DNA from: Pseudonocardia sp. T1-2H | GTDB lineage: Bacteria > Actinomycetota > Actinomycetes > Mycobacteriales > Pseudonocardiaceae | Assembly (NCBI RefSeq): GCF_038039215.1 | Contig: NZ_JBBPCL010000001.1 | Coordinates: forward strand, 5,332,001-5,396,000 | Reading direction: 5' to 3' | Length of the DNA stretch: 64,000 bases | Shown: positions 26,905-39,689 of the stretch, piece after piece | Position numbering within the stretch: position 1 is the first letter of the stretch | Layout: each line of letters begins with the position of its first letter | Notes under the pieces: generated by a model | Told to the model about the DNA's origin: nothing | Database searches by the model: none | The model's input: the letters and a program-made list of their open reading frames with translations, nothing else | Position numbers and translations under genes: made by a program

Positions 26905-27339
26905 CTAGGAAGCTTGGCGGTAGCCGGTGGAGCGGCCGGGCGGGGCGGCCTCGAGCCAGGAGAGGAAGCCCGTGAGCACGTCCCGGGACATCGCGAACTC
27001 GATGTCCTCGCCGTGGCTGCGGCAGCGCAGGACCGCGGCCGCGTACGGGATCGCGAAGGACTCGGACGCCAGCGGTTCGCGCCGGTCCACGATCTCGACC
27101 TCGGTGCGGTCGATCGCGACGGACGCGCCGACCCGGAAGCTCGTCAGCCGGTACCAGGCGAACTGGTCACCCTGGTAGCGGCCGACGCCGAAGTGCCAGT
27201 CCTCGACAGCGAAACGGCGGCGCAGACACAGGTCCACGCCGCCGCCCCGCATGAGTCGTACCCGCCGGATCGCGAGCCAGCCCAGCAGGAGACACGCGCC
27301 CAGCAGCAGGACGCCGACGACGAGTGCCACGGTCCCCAC
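26905..27339 (-). CDS. DUF2550 family membrane protein
   Basis: 144 residues from the GTG at 27339. One N-terminal transmembrane helix (about residues 4-23) is followed by a cytoplasmic domain of about 110 residues with RRFAVEDWHFGVGRYQGDQFAWYRLTS-type sequence, typical of DUF2550. This family is regularly the last gene of the actinobacterial ATP synthase cluster (Rv1312 in M. tuberculosis). It starts 16 bp after atpC. Role unknown; linkage suggests a membrane-associated function but not necessarily in ATP synthase. Confidence 0.85.
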   Translation of the reverse strand: MGTVALVVGVLLLGACLLLGWLAIRRVRLMRGGGVDLCLRRRFAVEDWHFGVGRYQGDQFAWYRLTSFRVGASVAIDRTEVEIVDRREPLASESFAIPYAAAVLRCRSHGEDIEFAMSRDVLTGFLSWLEAAPPGRSTGYRQAS

Positions 27340-27355
27340 TGCTGTCCGGTGCCCG

Positions 27356-27745
27356 CTACTCGCTGCGCGCCGACTCGGCGGCTTTGAGGCGGGCCTCGGC
27401 CCGGCGCCGGGCCGCGATCCCCTCGGGCTCGGACGAGTCCGCACGGTCCAGCGCAGCCTGCGCCCGCCGGACGTCGATCTCGTGCGCCAGCTCGGCGAAC
27501 TCGGCCAGGATCGTCACGCCGTCGGGCGTGACCGACAGGAACCCGCCGTGCACCGCGACCGTCAGCGAGGTGCCGTCGGTCGGGTCGATGCGCACGACGC
27601 CGCCCTCCTCGAGCTGCGCCAGCGTGGCCTCGTGGCCCGGCAGCACGCCGAGCTCGCCCTCGGTGGTCTTGGCCAGGACGAAGTTCGCCTCACCCGACCA
27701 GAGCCGCCGCTCGACGGCGACGAGCTGAACCGTCATCTCTGCCAA
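27356..27745 (-). CDS. atpC: F0F1 ATP synthase subunit epsilon
   Basis: 129 residues if translation begins at the TTG at 27745 (MAEMTVQLV), as in many relatives; the internal ATG at 27736 would shorten it by three. The N-terminal beta-sandwich contains the conserved [16 protein letters not shown] segment. The C-terminal helical arm is rich in Ala, Arg and Glu. The subunit links the gamma shaft to the c ring and can restrain ATP hydrolysis. It is 3 bp downstream of atpD. Confidence 0.95.
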   Translation of the reverse strand: MAEMTVQLVAVERRLWSGEANFVLAKTTEGELGVLPGHEATLAQLEEGGVVRIDPTDGTSLTVAVHGGFLSVTPDGVTILAEFAELAHEIDVRRAQAALDRADSSEPEGIAARRRAEARLKAAESARSE

Positions 27746-27748
27746 GGA

Positions 27749-30213
<2,465 letters not shown>

Positions 30214-30227
30214 CGGTTATCTACCCG

Positions 30228-31874
<1,647 letters not shown>

Positions 31875-31930
31875 GGCAGTCGTGTCGTTCCTTCTACTCG
31901 AAAGCGTGGTGTCGGCTGGCGAGGGCGGTG

Positions 31931-32761
31931 TCAGTGGGGCAGTGCTCGACGAGCGGCGGCCAGCTTGCCTGCCACGCTGCCGTCGATGACCTCGTCGCCG
32001 ACCCGGATGACCATGCCGCCGAGCAGGCTCTCGTCCAGCTCGACCTGCAGCGACATGTCACGGCCGTAGAGCCGCGTCAGCGAGCCCGTGAGCCGCTGCT
32101 CCTGGGCGTCGGACAGACCGACGGCCGTGCGCACGCGGGCGACCGAACGGTCGCGCCGGGCGGCGGCCAGGTCGGCCAGCTCCTCGGCGGTGACGTCCAG
32201 GTGCCGTCCGCGCGGGGTCCGCACGGTTTCCCGCAGCAGGGCCGCGGTGACCGGGTAGACCTTGTCGCCCAGCACCTCGTCCAGCAGGGCGACCCGCTTG
32301 TCCGCGGGGACCTCCGTGTCGGACAGCAGGCTCGCCAACGCCGGCTCGCGGTCCAGGATCCGGCCGAACCGGAACAGCTGGTCCTCGACGCCGTCGAGCG
32401 CGCGCTGCTTCTCGGCCGCGGCCAGCAGGGCCTGCCGGGCCAGCGACTCGGCGGCCTCGACCAGGTCCGCGGGGCCGGACCAGCGGGCGGACACGAGATC
32501 CCCCACCGTCTCCAGCGCCACCGACGAGATCTTGCCGTTCAGCACGCTCTCCGCGAGCCGCTTGCGCTGCTCGCTGGAGGTCGCCGGGTCCGACAGTGCC
32601 CGCCGCAGGGTGCGCTCGGCGGCCAGCAGCCGGGTGACCGCGTACAGCTGCTCACCGAGCTGCTGACGCTCCCCCGCGCTCAGCGGAGCGATGCGGCCCT
32701 CGAGCCGCTCCGCGACGCGGGCGAGGGAGTCCCGGCTGGTGGCCTGCAGGTGGAGCGCCAT
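31931..32761 (-). CDS. atpH: F0F1 ATP synthase subunit delta
   Basis: 276 residues, an OSCP-type stator subunit. The last ~110 residues carry the conserved [25 protein letters not shown] and [21 protein letters not shown]. The N-terminal ~90 residues add length relative to the ~180 of E. coli. In mycobacteria the delta protein is fused to a b-like segment; here no N-terminal membrane helix is seen, so it is a stand-alone subunit. Its start overlaps the atpF stop by one base. Confidence 0.95.
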   Translation of the reverse strand: MALHLQATSRDSLARVAERLEGRIAPLSAGERQQLGEQLYAVTRLLAAERTLRRALSDPATSSEQRKRLAESVLNGKISSVALETVGDLVSARWSGPADLVEAAESLARQALLAAAEKQRALDGVEDQLFRFGRILDREPALASLLSDTEVPADKRVALLDEVLGDKVYPVTAALLRETVRTPRGRHLDVTAEELADLAAARRDRSVARVRTAVGLSDAQEQRLTGSLTRLYGRDMSLQVELDESLLGGMVIRVGDEVIDGSVAGKLAAARRALPH

Positions 32762-33312
32762 CAGTTCGCCCCGGTGGGCTGGCGCGAGCCCAGGCCCTCG
32801 AGCTCCTGCAGGAAGCTGTCCACGGTCGCCGAACGGCGGGCCGGGTCGGACAGCTCGGAGCCGATGATGCGCTCGGCCAGCTGGGTGGCCAGGCTGCCGA
32901 CCTCGGCGCGGAGCGAGCGCACCGCGGCCTCGCGCTGCGCCAGGATCTGCTCCTCGGCCCGCGCACGGATGCGCTCGGCCTCGGCCTCGGCCTCGGCCCG
33001 CAGCTCGGCCTTGATCTGCTGGCCCTCCGCCCGGGCGTCGTCGCGGATGCGCGCCGCCTCGGCACGCAGGCCGGCCAGCTGCTCGTCGTACTGCTGCTTG
33101 ATCCGCTGAGCCTCGGCCTGGGCCTCCTCGGCCCGCTTCAGCCCACCCTCGATCTTGTCCGTGCGCTCTGCGTAGATCTTCTCGAACTGCGGGAAGACCG
33201 TCTTCGCGAGCACCCAGAGCAGCAGACCGAAAGCGATGAGACCGACGATGATCTCGACGGGGTGCGGCGCGAGGGGATTCACTCCCTCCGCCGCGAGCAG
33301 AGATGTGTTCAT
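32761..33312 (-). CDS. atpF: F0F1 ATP synthase subunit b
   Basis: 183 residues: a membrane helix at about residues 22-42 (EIIVGLIAFGLLLWVLAKTVFP), then a long charged coiled coil (IKQQYDEQLAGLRAEAARIRDDAR...) that forms the peripheral stalk. The C-terminal region (SLATQLAERIIGSEL) binds delta. Typical length. Confidence 0.95.
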   Translation of the reverse strand: MNTSLLAAEGVNPLAPHPVEIIVGLIAFGLLLWVLAKTVFPQFEKIYAERTDKIEGGLKRAEEAQAEAQRIKQQYDEQLAGLRAEAARIRDDARAEGQQIKAELRAEAEAEAERIRARAEEQILAQREAAVRSLRAEVGSLATQLAERIIGSELSDPARRSATVDSFLQELEGLGSRQPTGAN

Positions 33313-33352
33313 ACGAATGTGCTCCTCCGCCTACGACCGGCGTCCGGTCGGA

Positions 33353-33568
33353 TCAGGCACCCAGCGCGAACGCGAGCACCAGGCCCAGGATGGCGAGGGC
33401 CTCGGAGAGGGCGAAGCCGATGAACGCGATGCCCTGGAGCTGGCCGCGGGCCTCGGGCTGACGCGCCACGCCGTTGATGAAGGCGGCGAAGACGATGCCG
33501 ACGCCGATACCGGGGCCGATGGCCGAGAGGCCGTACCCGAGCGTGTTCAGGTTGCCGACGATGTTCAC
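33353..33568 (-). CDS. atpE: F0F1 ATP synthase subunit c
   Basis: 71 residues, two membrane helices joined by the polar loop [10 protein letters not shown]. The proton-binding acid is E56 ([11 protein letters not shown]). There is no Na+ motif, so it is a proton-driven ring. The first helix has the GxGxG packing series ([11 protein letters not shown]). This subunit is the target of bedaquiline in mycobacteria. Confidence 0.97.
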   Translation of the reverse strand: MNIVGNLNTLGYGLSAIGPGIGVGIVFAAFINGVARQPEARGQLQGIAFIGFALSEALAILGLVLAFALGA

Positions 33569-33646
33569 GGTTCGTTCTTCCTTTCGATCCGGGTCCGCGG
33601 GACGACCGCGGCTCCGTAGGGTCTCGTGTGGGGGACGGAGGAGGAC

Positions 33647-34426
33647 CTAGTGGTCGTCCGCGAGGACGGTGCCGATGTACGACGCCGTGAGCATGACGAA
33701 GATGTAGGCCTGCACGACCTGGATGAACGCCTCGAAGAACGTGAAGACGATCCCCATCAGGAAGGCGAACGGCGACAGGATCTTCAGCAGGATGGAGTCC
33801 GCCGTGAACAGCATGTACTCGCCGCCGAGGATGAACAGCAACAGCAGCAGGTGACCGGCGAACATGTTTCCGAACAGTCGCAGCGACAGCGTGACCGGCC
33901 GCAGGATGATGTTCGACAGGAACTCGATCGGCGTGAGGATGATCCGTACCCACCACGGCACGTCCGGCGGCCAGGTGGAGATGCGGAGGTATCCACCGAC
34001 ACCGTGGTGCCGGATCCCGACGGACGTGTAGATCAACCACACCACGAGCGCGAGCGCGTACGGCACGCCCGGATGCGAGAACGTCGGGAACTGGATGAAC
34101 GGGATGATCCCGAACAGGTTGTTCACCAGGATGAAGGCGAACAGCGCGGTCAGGAACGGGACGTACTTGAGGAACTCGGGCCCGATCATGTCCTTGGCGA
34201 TGCTGTTCCGGACGATGCCGTGGAACGACTCGCCGAGGAACTGCGTCTTACTGGGGACGAGCTGCGGCTTGCGCACGGCAAGGCGGAACAGCACCACGAC
34301 GATGATCGCCGCGAGAACGAGCTCGAGGACCGGCTTCGTGACAGGCCCGAAGACAGGCGGCAGTTGAAAGTCCTCTACCCCGGGGGCATCGAAGCCCGGC
34401 GCCGGGGCGGTGGCCATCGTGGTCAC
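33647..34426 (-). CDS. atpB: F0F1 ATP synthase subunit a
   Basis: 259 residues, about five to six membrane helices. The essential Arg is in SLRLFGNMFAGHLLL, and the conserved PIEFLSNIILRPVTLSLR segment precedes it. It forms the proton half-channels against the c ring. It is 78 bp upstream of atpE. Confidence 0.96.
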   Translation of the reverse strand: MTTMATAPAPGFDAPGVEDFQLPPVFGPVTKPVLELVLAAIIVVVLFRLAVRKPQLVPSKTQFLGESFHGIVRNSIAKDMIGPEFLKYVPFLTALFAFILVNNLFGIIPFIQFPTFSHPGVPYALALVVWLIYTSVGIRHHGVGGYLRISTWPPDVPWWVRIILTPIEFLSNIILRPVTLSLRLFGNMFAGHLLLLLFILGGEYMLFTADSILLKILSPFAFLMGIVFTFFEAFIQVVQAYIFVMLTASYIGTVLADDH

Positions 34427-34483
34427 CCAGTGCTCCTTCCGGTTCCGCCGGCCGGGGGACCGGAATCGGCAGAATCGTGATGA

Positions 34484-34723
34484 TCAGGACTTAACGTACC
34501 TGAGGTAGATCAAGTACATCGAGGCGGCCGCGCCGATCAGCAGACCGGCGACGACGAAACCCCGTAGGTCGAACAGCGCATCCACCGCCCATCCGATGCC
34601 TCCGAAGAGGAGGATCCCGGAGAGCAGGTGGGACAGAGCGGTCCAGGCCTCGGCCGGCGGCGGCGCGTCATCCGGCTTGCGACCGGTGGCGCCGCCTGCC
34701 TCGCGCGGCTTTTCCTGCTCCAT
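34484..34723 (-). CDS. AtpZ/AtpI-type small membrane protein
   Basis: 79 residues: a Pro/Ala-rich N-terminal arm and two membrane helices (SGILLFGGIGWAVDALF and GFVVAGLLIGAAASMYLIYLRYV), the hairpin layout of AtpZ-like proteins, with a Gly/acidic motif in helix 1. Such proteins help c-ring assembly or act as Mg2+/Ca2+ carriers. It is the gene immediately ahead of atpB, with a 57-bp gap. Confidence 0.82.
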   Translation of the reverse strand: MEQEKPREAGGATGRKPDDAPPPAEAWTALSHLLSGILLFGGIGWAVDALFDLRGFVVAGLLIGAAASMYLIYLRYVKS

Positions 34724-35084
34724 CGGGACGGACCATATCAGCCGGGTTACGCGGCACTTACCTAGGACGACCTGCCGTGACCGGCGTTCACACCTCCTTC
34801 CTTACCCTCCGACACCCCGAACATGCCCCGACGTCGCTCTATCACCTGTAGAAGTTGCGAAGGGGGTGTGACCGGGGTCGCAAGGAGGCGGCGATCACGG
34901 ACATCTCGGACACTACGGACGAGTTCCGAAGTTTCACTCGTTCAGCCTATCGAGCGGCTGCGGGGCGTCTGGTCCGGACGGTGGCCGTAGACGACCCCTG
35001 AGGCGCCGTCCTCGGCTCGACCTCACTCGACAGGAGCAACGAACCGAGCGTCGGGCACGCCGGCGCCCCTCGTCGACTCGCGGA
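34724..35084. other. Intergenic region upstream of the atp genes
   Basis: No convincing gene. On the minus strand there is a strong anti-Shine-Dalgarno match (AGGAGGTGTGA, near 34789-34799) that is not followed by a sensible reading frame and is ~70 bp from the AtpZ start. An inverted repeat TTGCGA/TCGCAA (34855-34860 and 34878-34883) lies further upstream. The region is the likely site of an atp operon promoter and leader. Confidence 0.4.
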
Positions 35085-35537
35085 TCAGACGTCGACCGAG
35101 GGTGCCTTCGCCCGAATGAATCCGACGACCTCGCCGCCGATCCAGCCGACCGTCACGGCCAGCAGGGTGAAGGCGAACGCCTCGTTGTCGAAGAGCGTGG
35201 TGCCCCGGAAGACGATCAGGAACACCAGCAGCACGATGAACTTCGCGCCGAACGACGCCATCGCGCCGATCATGACCCCGGTCGGGGACGCCTGAGCCGT
35301 TCCCTTCATGACTCCCGTGCCGACGAAACCGAGGCCCAGCCCGATCACCGCGCCGATCAGCCCGCCGATCAGCCCGCTGCTCCCGCGGAGGACCAGGGAC
35401 AGCACGACACCGATCACCGCGAGCGGCACTGCGATGACGATCGCGTTGCGCTGCATGGCCTTCGCCAGCTTCAGCACGGTCTTCACGTGCGGGGCCGGGG
35501 CGGGTGCGGCGTTCTCGGCAGGGGTCTCGTCACTCAT
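35085..35537 (-). CDS. AtpI-like membrane protein preceding the ATP synthase genes
   Basis: 150 residues with four membrane helices (AIVIAVPLAVIGVVLSLV, GLIGGLIGAVIGLGLGFVG, MASFGAKFIVLLVFLIVF, AFAFTLLAVTVGWIGGEVVGF). Its place between wecA and atpB matches Rv1303 of M. tuberculosis and the AtpI family. The N-terminal 25 residues are acidic and Pro/Ala-rich. A role in c-ring assembly is possible by position only. It starts 7 bp after wecA. Confidence 0.78.
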   Translation of the reverse strand: MSDETPAENAAPAPAPHVKTVLKLAKAMQRNAIVIAVPLAVIGVVLSLVLRGSSGLIGGLIGAVIGLGLGFVGTGVMKGTAQASPTGVMIGAMASFGAKFIVLLVFLIVFRGTTLFDNEAFAFTLLAVTVGWIGGEVVGFIRAKAPSVDV

Positions 35538-35544
35538 CGTCGTC

Positions 35545-36798
35545 TCATCTCCGGGATTCGGGTCCGGGCCCTGACAACGGACCCGGGGGCAGGGGGCTCG
35601 GGGGCAGGGGACTCGGCGGCGGCGTACGGGTCCGGTTGCGCGCCCGCGGGACCAGGGAGGCCAGCACGGCCACCCCGAGCCCCACCGCGACCGCCCAGAG
35701 CACGAAGAACGGGTCGTCGATCAGGGCCAGCGCCACCGCGCCGAACGCCAGGACCGCCGCCCACAGGTAGATCAGCAGGACCGCCCGCCGGTGGCTGTGC
35801 CCGATCTCGAGCAGCCGGTGGTGCAGGTGCATCTTGTCCGGCGCGAACGGGCTCATGCCCGCGCGCGTCCGCCGCACGACGGCCATCAGCAGGTCCAGCA
35901 GGGGCACGAACACCACCGCGGCGAGCACGATGACCGGCGCCAGCAGGGCCAGGATATCGGTGCCGTCGGTGGTGGTGGAGATGGCGAGCTTGCCCGACGC
36001 GCTGGTGGTGACCGCGGCGAGCATCAGACCGATCAGCATCGAGCCCGAGTCGCCCATGAAGATCCGGGCCGGGTTGAAGTTGTGCGGCAGGAACCCCAGG
36101 CACGCCCCGGCGAGCACGGAGGCGAGCAGCGCCGGCGGGTAGGCCGTTGCATCGTTGCCGTTCTGCTGCACCAGCCCGATCGCGAACACCCCGGTGGCGG
36201 CGGCCGAGATCAGGCCCAGGCCGGCGGCCAGCCCGTCGAGGCCGTCGACGAAGTTCATGGCGTTGACCAGGGCCACGGTGATCAGCACGGTCAGCAGGAC
36301 GCCCTGCTCCGGGCCGAGCACGAGCAGCGAGCCGGAGATGCCGCTCCCGCCGCCGCCCCACGGGATCCAGAAGACGGACCACTGCACGCCGAAGAGGATC
36401 AGCACCCCGGCCGCGGTGATCTGGCCGGCGAACTTGGTGAGCGCGTCGAGCTCGAACCGGTCGTCGAGCGCGCCGACCGCGACGATGAGCAGGGCCGCCA
36501 GGAGGACGCCCTGGACGTCGGTGGAGTAGTCGAAGGCGAGCCGCAGGGCGGGGAGCTGGGCGGCCAGGCCGATCCCGCCGAGGACGCCGCCGAGCATCGC
36601 GAGGCCGCCCCAGCGGGGCGTCGGGGTGACGTGGACGTCCCGGCCCCGGGGCCAGGCGACGGCGCCGAGCTTGAGGGCGAGCACCCGGACCAGGCCGGTG
36701 AGCAGGAACGTGACGACGGCGGCGGTCAGCCCCGCGAGGAGGTACTCGCGGATCGGCAGGCCCAGCCCGAAGGACTGTGCCGCGACGAGCGGGACCAT
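35545..36798 (-). CDS. wecA: Undecaprenyl-phosphate N-acetylglucosamine 1-phosphate transferase
   Basis: 417 residues, about eleven membrane helices (MraY/WecA family). It attaches GlcNAc-1-phosphate to the polyprenyl carrier; in mycobacteria this starts the rhamnosyl-GlcNAc linker between arabinogalactan and peptidoglycan. Motifs: DDRFELD, NAMNFVDGLDGLAAG, NPARIFMGDSGSML and the C-terminal HLHHRLL. The last ~30 residues are Pro/Arg-rich. Position between glyA and the atp genes corresponds to rfe in mycobacteria. Confidence 0.93.
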   Translation of the reverse strand: MVPLVAAQSFGLGLPIREYLLAGLTAAVVTFLLTGLVRVLALKLGAVAWPRGRDVHVTPTPRWGGLAMLGGVLGGIGLAAQLPALRLAFDYSTDVQGVLLAALLIVAVGALDDRFELDALTKFAGQITAAGVLILFGVQWSVFWIPWGGGGSGISGSLLVLGPEQGVLLTVLITVALVNAMNFVDGLDGLAAGLGLISAAATGVFAIGLVQQNGNDATAYPPALLASVLAGACLGFLPHNFNPARIFMGDSGSMLIGLMLAAVTTSASGKLAISTTTDGTDILALLAPVIVLAAVVFVPLLDLLMAVVRRTRAGMSPFAPDKMHLHHRLLEIGHSHRRAVLLIYLWAAVLAFGAVALALIDDPFFVLWAVAVGLGVAVLASLVPRARNRTRTPPPSPLPPSPLPPGPLSGPGPESRR

Positions 36799-36813
36799 CG
36801 TCGGTACGCCCGG

Positions 36814-38121
36814 TCAGCCGCGCGGGTAGGCGGGGGCCCGCGACACCAGCGTGGACACCGCCTCGGCGACGTCCGACAGCTCCCGGTCGCCCGCGGGCGT
36901 GCCGTGCTCCGCCTTGACCGCGCGGGCCAGCAGCAACCCGATCTCGGCCATGTCCTGCTCGACCATCCCCTGGGTGGTGACGCTCGGCGAGCCGACCCGG
37001 ATGCCGGACGGCTTCATCGGTGGGGCCGGGTCGTACGGGATCGCGTTCTTGTTCAGCGTGATCCGCGCGAGGTCGCAGCGCGTCTCGGCGTCCCCGCCGG
37101 TGACGCCGACGGGCCGCAGGTCGATCAGCGCGAGATGGGTGTCCGTGCCCCCGGACACCGCGCGCATGCCCTCGGCCTCGAGGCTCTTGGCCAGCGCCTG
37201 CGCGTTGGAGACGACCCGGTTGGCGTAGGCCTGGTACTCCGGCTGCGCCGCCTCCCGCATCGCGACGGCCTTGGCCGCGACCGCGTGCATCAGCGGGCCG
37301 CCCTGCGAGAAGGGGAAGACGGCCTTGTCGATCGCCTTCGCGTGCTCCTCCCGGCAGAGGATCATGCCGCCGCGCGGGCCCCGCAGGACCTTGTGCGTGG
37401 TGGCCGTGACGACGTCCGCGAACGGCACCGGCGACGGGATGGCCTGGCCGGCCACGAGGCCGATGAAGTGCGCGGCGTCGACCATCAGGACGGCGCCGAC
37501 CTCGTCCGCGATCTCCCGGAAGAGCGCGAAGTCGATGAGCCGCGGGTACGCTGTGGCCCCGGCGATGATGATCTTCGGCCGGTGCTGCAGCGCCAGGTCC
37601 CGGACCTGGTCGTAGTCGATGAGCTCCGAGTCCTCGCGCACGGTGTAGGACACGGCGTGGAACCAGCGGCCGGAGAAGTTCACCTTGCTGCCGTGGGTGA
37701 GGTGGCCGCCCTGCTTGAGGTCCATGGCCAGCACCGTGTCCCCCGGGCGCGCGAAGGCGGCATAGGCGGCGAGGTTCGCGCTCGCCCCGGAGTGCGGTTG
37801 CAGGTTGACGTGCTCGGCGCCGAAGAGCGCCTTCGTGCGGGCGTTGCCGATCTCCTCGGCCTGGTCCACGACCTGGCAGCCGCCGTAGTAGCGCCGGCCG
37901 GGATAGCCCTCGGCGTACTTGTTCGACAGCGTGGAGCCCAGGGCCGCGAGGACGGCCGGGCTCGTGAGGTTCTCGCTCGCGATGAGCTGGAGGCCGCCGC
38001 GGAGCCGCTCGAGCTCGCCGAGCACGACGCCCGCGATCTCGGGGTCCTCCCGCTGCAACGCACCGAAGTCCGGGCCCCAGAACGGTACGTCCGGGCTGGT
38101 CGTCTCGCTGGGCTGGCTCAC
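36814..38121 (-). CDS. glyA: Serine hydroxymethyltransferase
   Basis: 435 residues from the GTG at 38121. A PLP enzyme that interconverts serine and glycine with one-carbon transfer to tetrahydrofolate. The PLP lysine is in VVTATTHKVLRGPRGG (about residue 230). Other family marks are LIASENLTSPAVL, NKYAEGYPGRRYYGG and MVDAAHFIGLVAGQ. It lies 15 bp before wecA. Other high-GC actinomycetes also have glyA between tsaC and wecA; mycobacteria do not. Confidence 0.96.
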   Translation of the reverse strand: MSQPSETTSPDVPFWGPDFGALQREDPEIAGVVLGELERLRGGLQLIASENLTSPAVLAALGSTLSNKYAEGYPGRRYYGGCQVVDQAEEIGNARTKALFGAEHVNLQPHSGASANLAAYAAFARPGDTVLAMDLKQGGHLTHGSKVNFSGRWFHAVSYTVREDSELIDYDQVRDLALQHRPKIIIAGATAYPRLIDFALFREIADEVGAVLMVDAAHFIGLVAGQAIPSPVPFADVVTATTHKVLRGPRGGMILCREEHAKAIDKAVFPFSQGGPLMHAVAAKAVAMREAAQPEYQAYANRVVSNAQALAKSLEAEGMRAVSGGTDTHLALIDLRPVGVTGGDAETRCDLARITLNKNAIPYDPAPPMKPSGIRVGSPSVTTQGMVEQDMAEIGLLLARAVKAEHGTPAGDRELSDVAEAVSTLVSRAPAYPRG

Positions 38122-38223
38122 GGTGCACCAGGCTACCTGCGGCGACCCTCCGGACCGGCCGCGCGTCGTGGATCGGCGCTCTGATGCGTTGCCGCTGCTC
38201 TCGCACGGTGTCATGCTGCGACC

Positions 38224-38943
38224 GTGTCGCCGTCCGAGAGCCCTGCGCGTCCGTCCGCGCCCCGCACCGCACGGGCCCGCGTCCGGGCCCAGCTGACGGC
38301 CGAGATCGTCGACGTCGCCCGGCAGCATCTCGCGTCCTCGGGCGCCGCGGCACTGTCCCTGCGCGCCGTCGCGCGCGAGCTCGGCATGGTCTCCTCCGCG
38401 GTCTACCGCTACTTCCCCAGCCGGGACGACCTGCTCACGACGCTCATCGTCGAGGGCTACGACGCGCTGGGCGAGGCCGCCGAGCAGGCCGAGGCCGCCG
38501 TCGCGCGGGAGGACCTGCCGGGCCGGTGGCACACCGCGTGCCGGGCCGTCCGGGAATGGGCGCTGTCCCGGCCGCACGAGTACGCGCTGCTCTACGGCTC
38601 CCCCGTCCCCGGCTACACCGCCCCGCAGGCCACCATCGCCCCGGCGGGGCGGGTCGGGATGCTGCTCTGCCGGATCCTGGCCGACGGGCTGGCCTCCGGC
38701 GCCGTCGCACCGCCGGGCGACGACGCGGACGCCGCCCTGCATCCGGGTCTGCTCGCGGACCTGGGCCTGCCGGAGGGCACCGGGATCGGCAGCCGCGCGA
38801 TCCTCGCCTGGTCCGGCCTGTTCGGCGCGGTGAACTTCGAGCTCTTCGGCCACACGAACAACGTGGTGGACGACCACGAGGCCCACTTCGACCACGTGGT
38901 GACGCGCCTGGCGGCGGAGGTGGGCCTGACCCCCGACGCTTGA
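38224..38943 (+). CDS. TetR-family regulator with WHG-type C-terminal domain
   Basis: 239 residues from a GTG. The HTH is at about residues 25-70 (LSLRAVARELGMVSSAVYRYFPSRDDLL). The C-terminal part has WALSRPHEYALLYGSPVPGYTAP, typical of TetR proteins with the WHG domain. It is divergent from glyA (102 bp apart), which it may or may not regulate. It is the only plus-strand gene between 27 and 51 kb, so it looks like an insertion into the conserved block. Confidence 0.9.
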   Translation: MSPSESPARPSAPRTARARVRAQLTAEIVDVARQHLASSGAAALSLRAVARELGMVSSAVYRYFPSRDDLLTTLIVEGYDALGEAAEQAEAAVAREDLPGRWHTACRAVREWALSRPHEYALLYGSPVPGYTAPQATIAPAGRVGMLLCRILADGLASGAVAPPGDDADAALHPGLLADLGLPEGTGIGSRAILAWSGLFGAVNFELFGHTNNVVDDHEAHFDHVVTRLAAEVGLTPDA

Positions 38944-38980
38944 GTGGCTCGAGCGCCACTCTGCGCCGCTCGAGCCACTC
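38942..38980. terminator. Perfect 14-bp stem bidirectional terminator
   Basis: GAGTGGCTCGAGCG (38942-38955) and its exact reverse complement (38967-38980) flank an 11-nt loop. The stem begins inside the TGA of the TetR gene and ends 14 bp before the stop of tsaC, so it can terminate both convergent genes. A third CTCGAG copy follows at 38978-38983. Confidence 0.85.
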
Positions 38981-38994
38981 GAGCGGCGGGGGGC

Positions 38995-39657
38995 TCAGGC
39001 GACGGGGACCTCGCGCCCCAGGACCTCCGCGACCTGGGCGGCGGTGACCTCACCTTCGCGGAGGATGCGCGGGGCCGTTCCGGTCAGGTCGACGATCGTG
39101 CTCGCCACCGGCTCCCCGGACGGGCCGCCGTCGAGGTACACCGAGACGGAGGAGCCCAGCTGGTCCACGGCCTCGGCGGCGGTGGTCGCGGGCATCCTCC
39201 CGGAGATGTTCGCGCTGGACACCGCCATGGGCCCGACGTCCCGCAGCAGCTCCAGCGCCACCGGGTGCAGCGGCATCCGCAGCATCACCGTGCCCTTGGT
39301 CGAGCCCAGGTCCCAGCTCAGCGAGGGCGCGTGCGGCAGCACGATGGACAGCCCGCCCGGCCAGAACGCCTCGATCAGCGCCCGGGCCGGGGCGGGGACG
39401 CCGAGGACCAGGCCGTCGATCGTCGACCAGGAGCCGACCAGCACCGGGACCGGCATATCCGGGCCGCGGTGCTTCGCCGCCAGCAGGGCGCGCACCGCGG
39501 TGGCGGAGAAGGCGTCGCAGCCCAGGCCGTAGACCGTGTCCGTGGGCAGGACGACGAGCTGACCAGCGCGGACGGCGCGGGCAGCGGCCTCGAGGCCGGC
39601 AACGCGGGCATCGGGGTCCGCGCAGTCGAAGGTGGGCGGGGTGTCGGGCTGGGTCAC
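38995..39657 (-). CDS. tsaC: L-threonylcarbamoyladenylate synthase (Sua5/YwlC/TsaC)
   Basis: 220 residues from the GTG at 39657. It makes threonylcarbamoyl-AMP for the t6A37 modification of ANN-decoding tRNAs. Motifs: GQLVVLPTDTVYGLGCDAF near residue 35, KHRGPDMPVPVLVG, WPGGLSIVL, MAVSSANISG and the C-terminal STIVDLTG...ILREGEV. There is no C-terminal Sua5 domain, so it is the short TsaC form. It is 32 bp after prmC, in the order conserved from mycobacteria. Confidence 0.93.
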   Translation of the reverse strand: MTQPDTPPTFDCADPDARVAGLEAAARAVRAGQLVVLPTDTVYGLGCDAFSATAVRALLAAKHRGPDMPVPVLVGSWSTIDGLVLGVPAPARALIEAFWPGGLSIVLPHAPSLSWDLGSTKGTVMLRMPLHPVALELLRDVGPMAVSSANISGRMPATTAAEAVDQLGSSVSVYLDGGPSGEPVASTIVDLTGTAPRILREGEVTAAQVAEVLGREVPVA

Positions 39658-39689
39658 GGTTCCGGAGCGTACGACTGCCCCGGCCGGCG

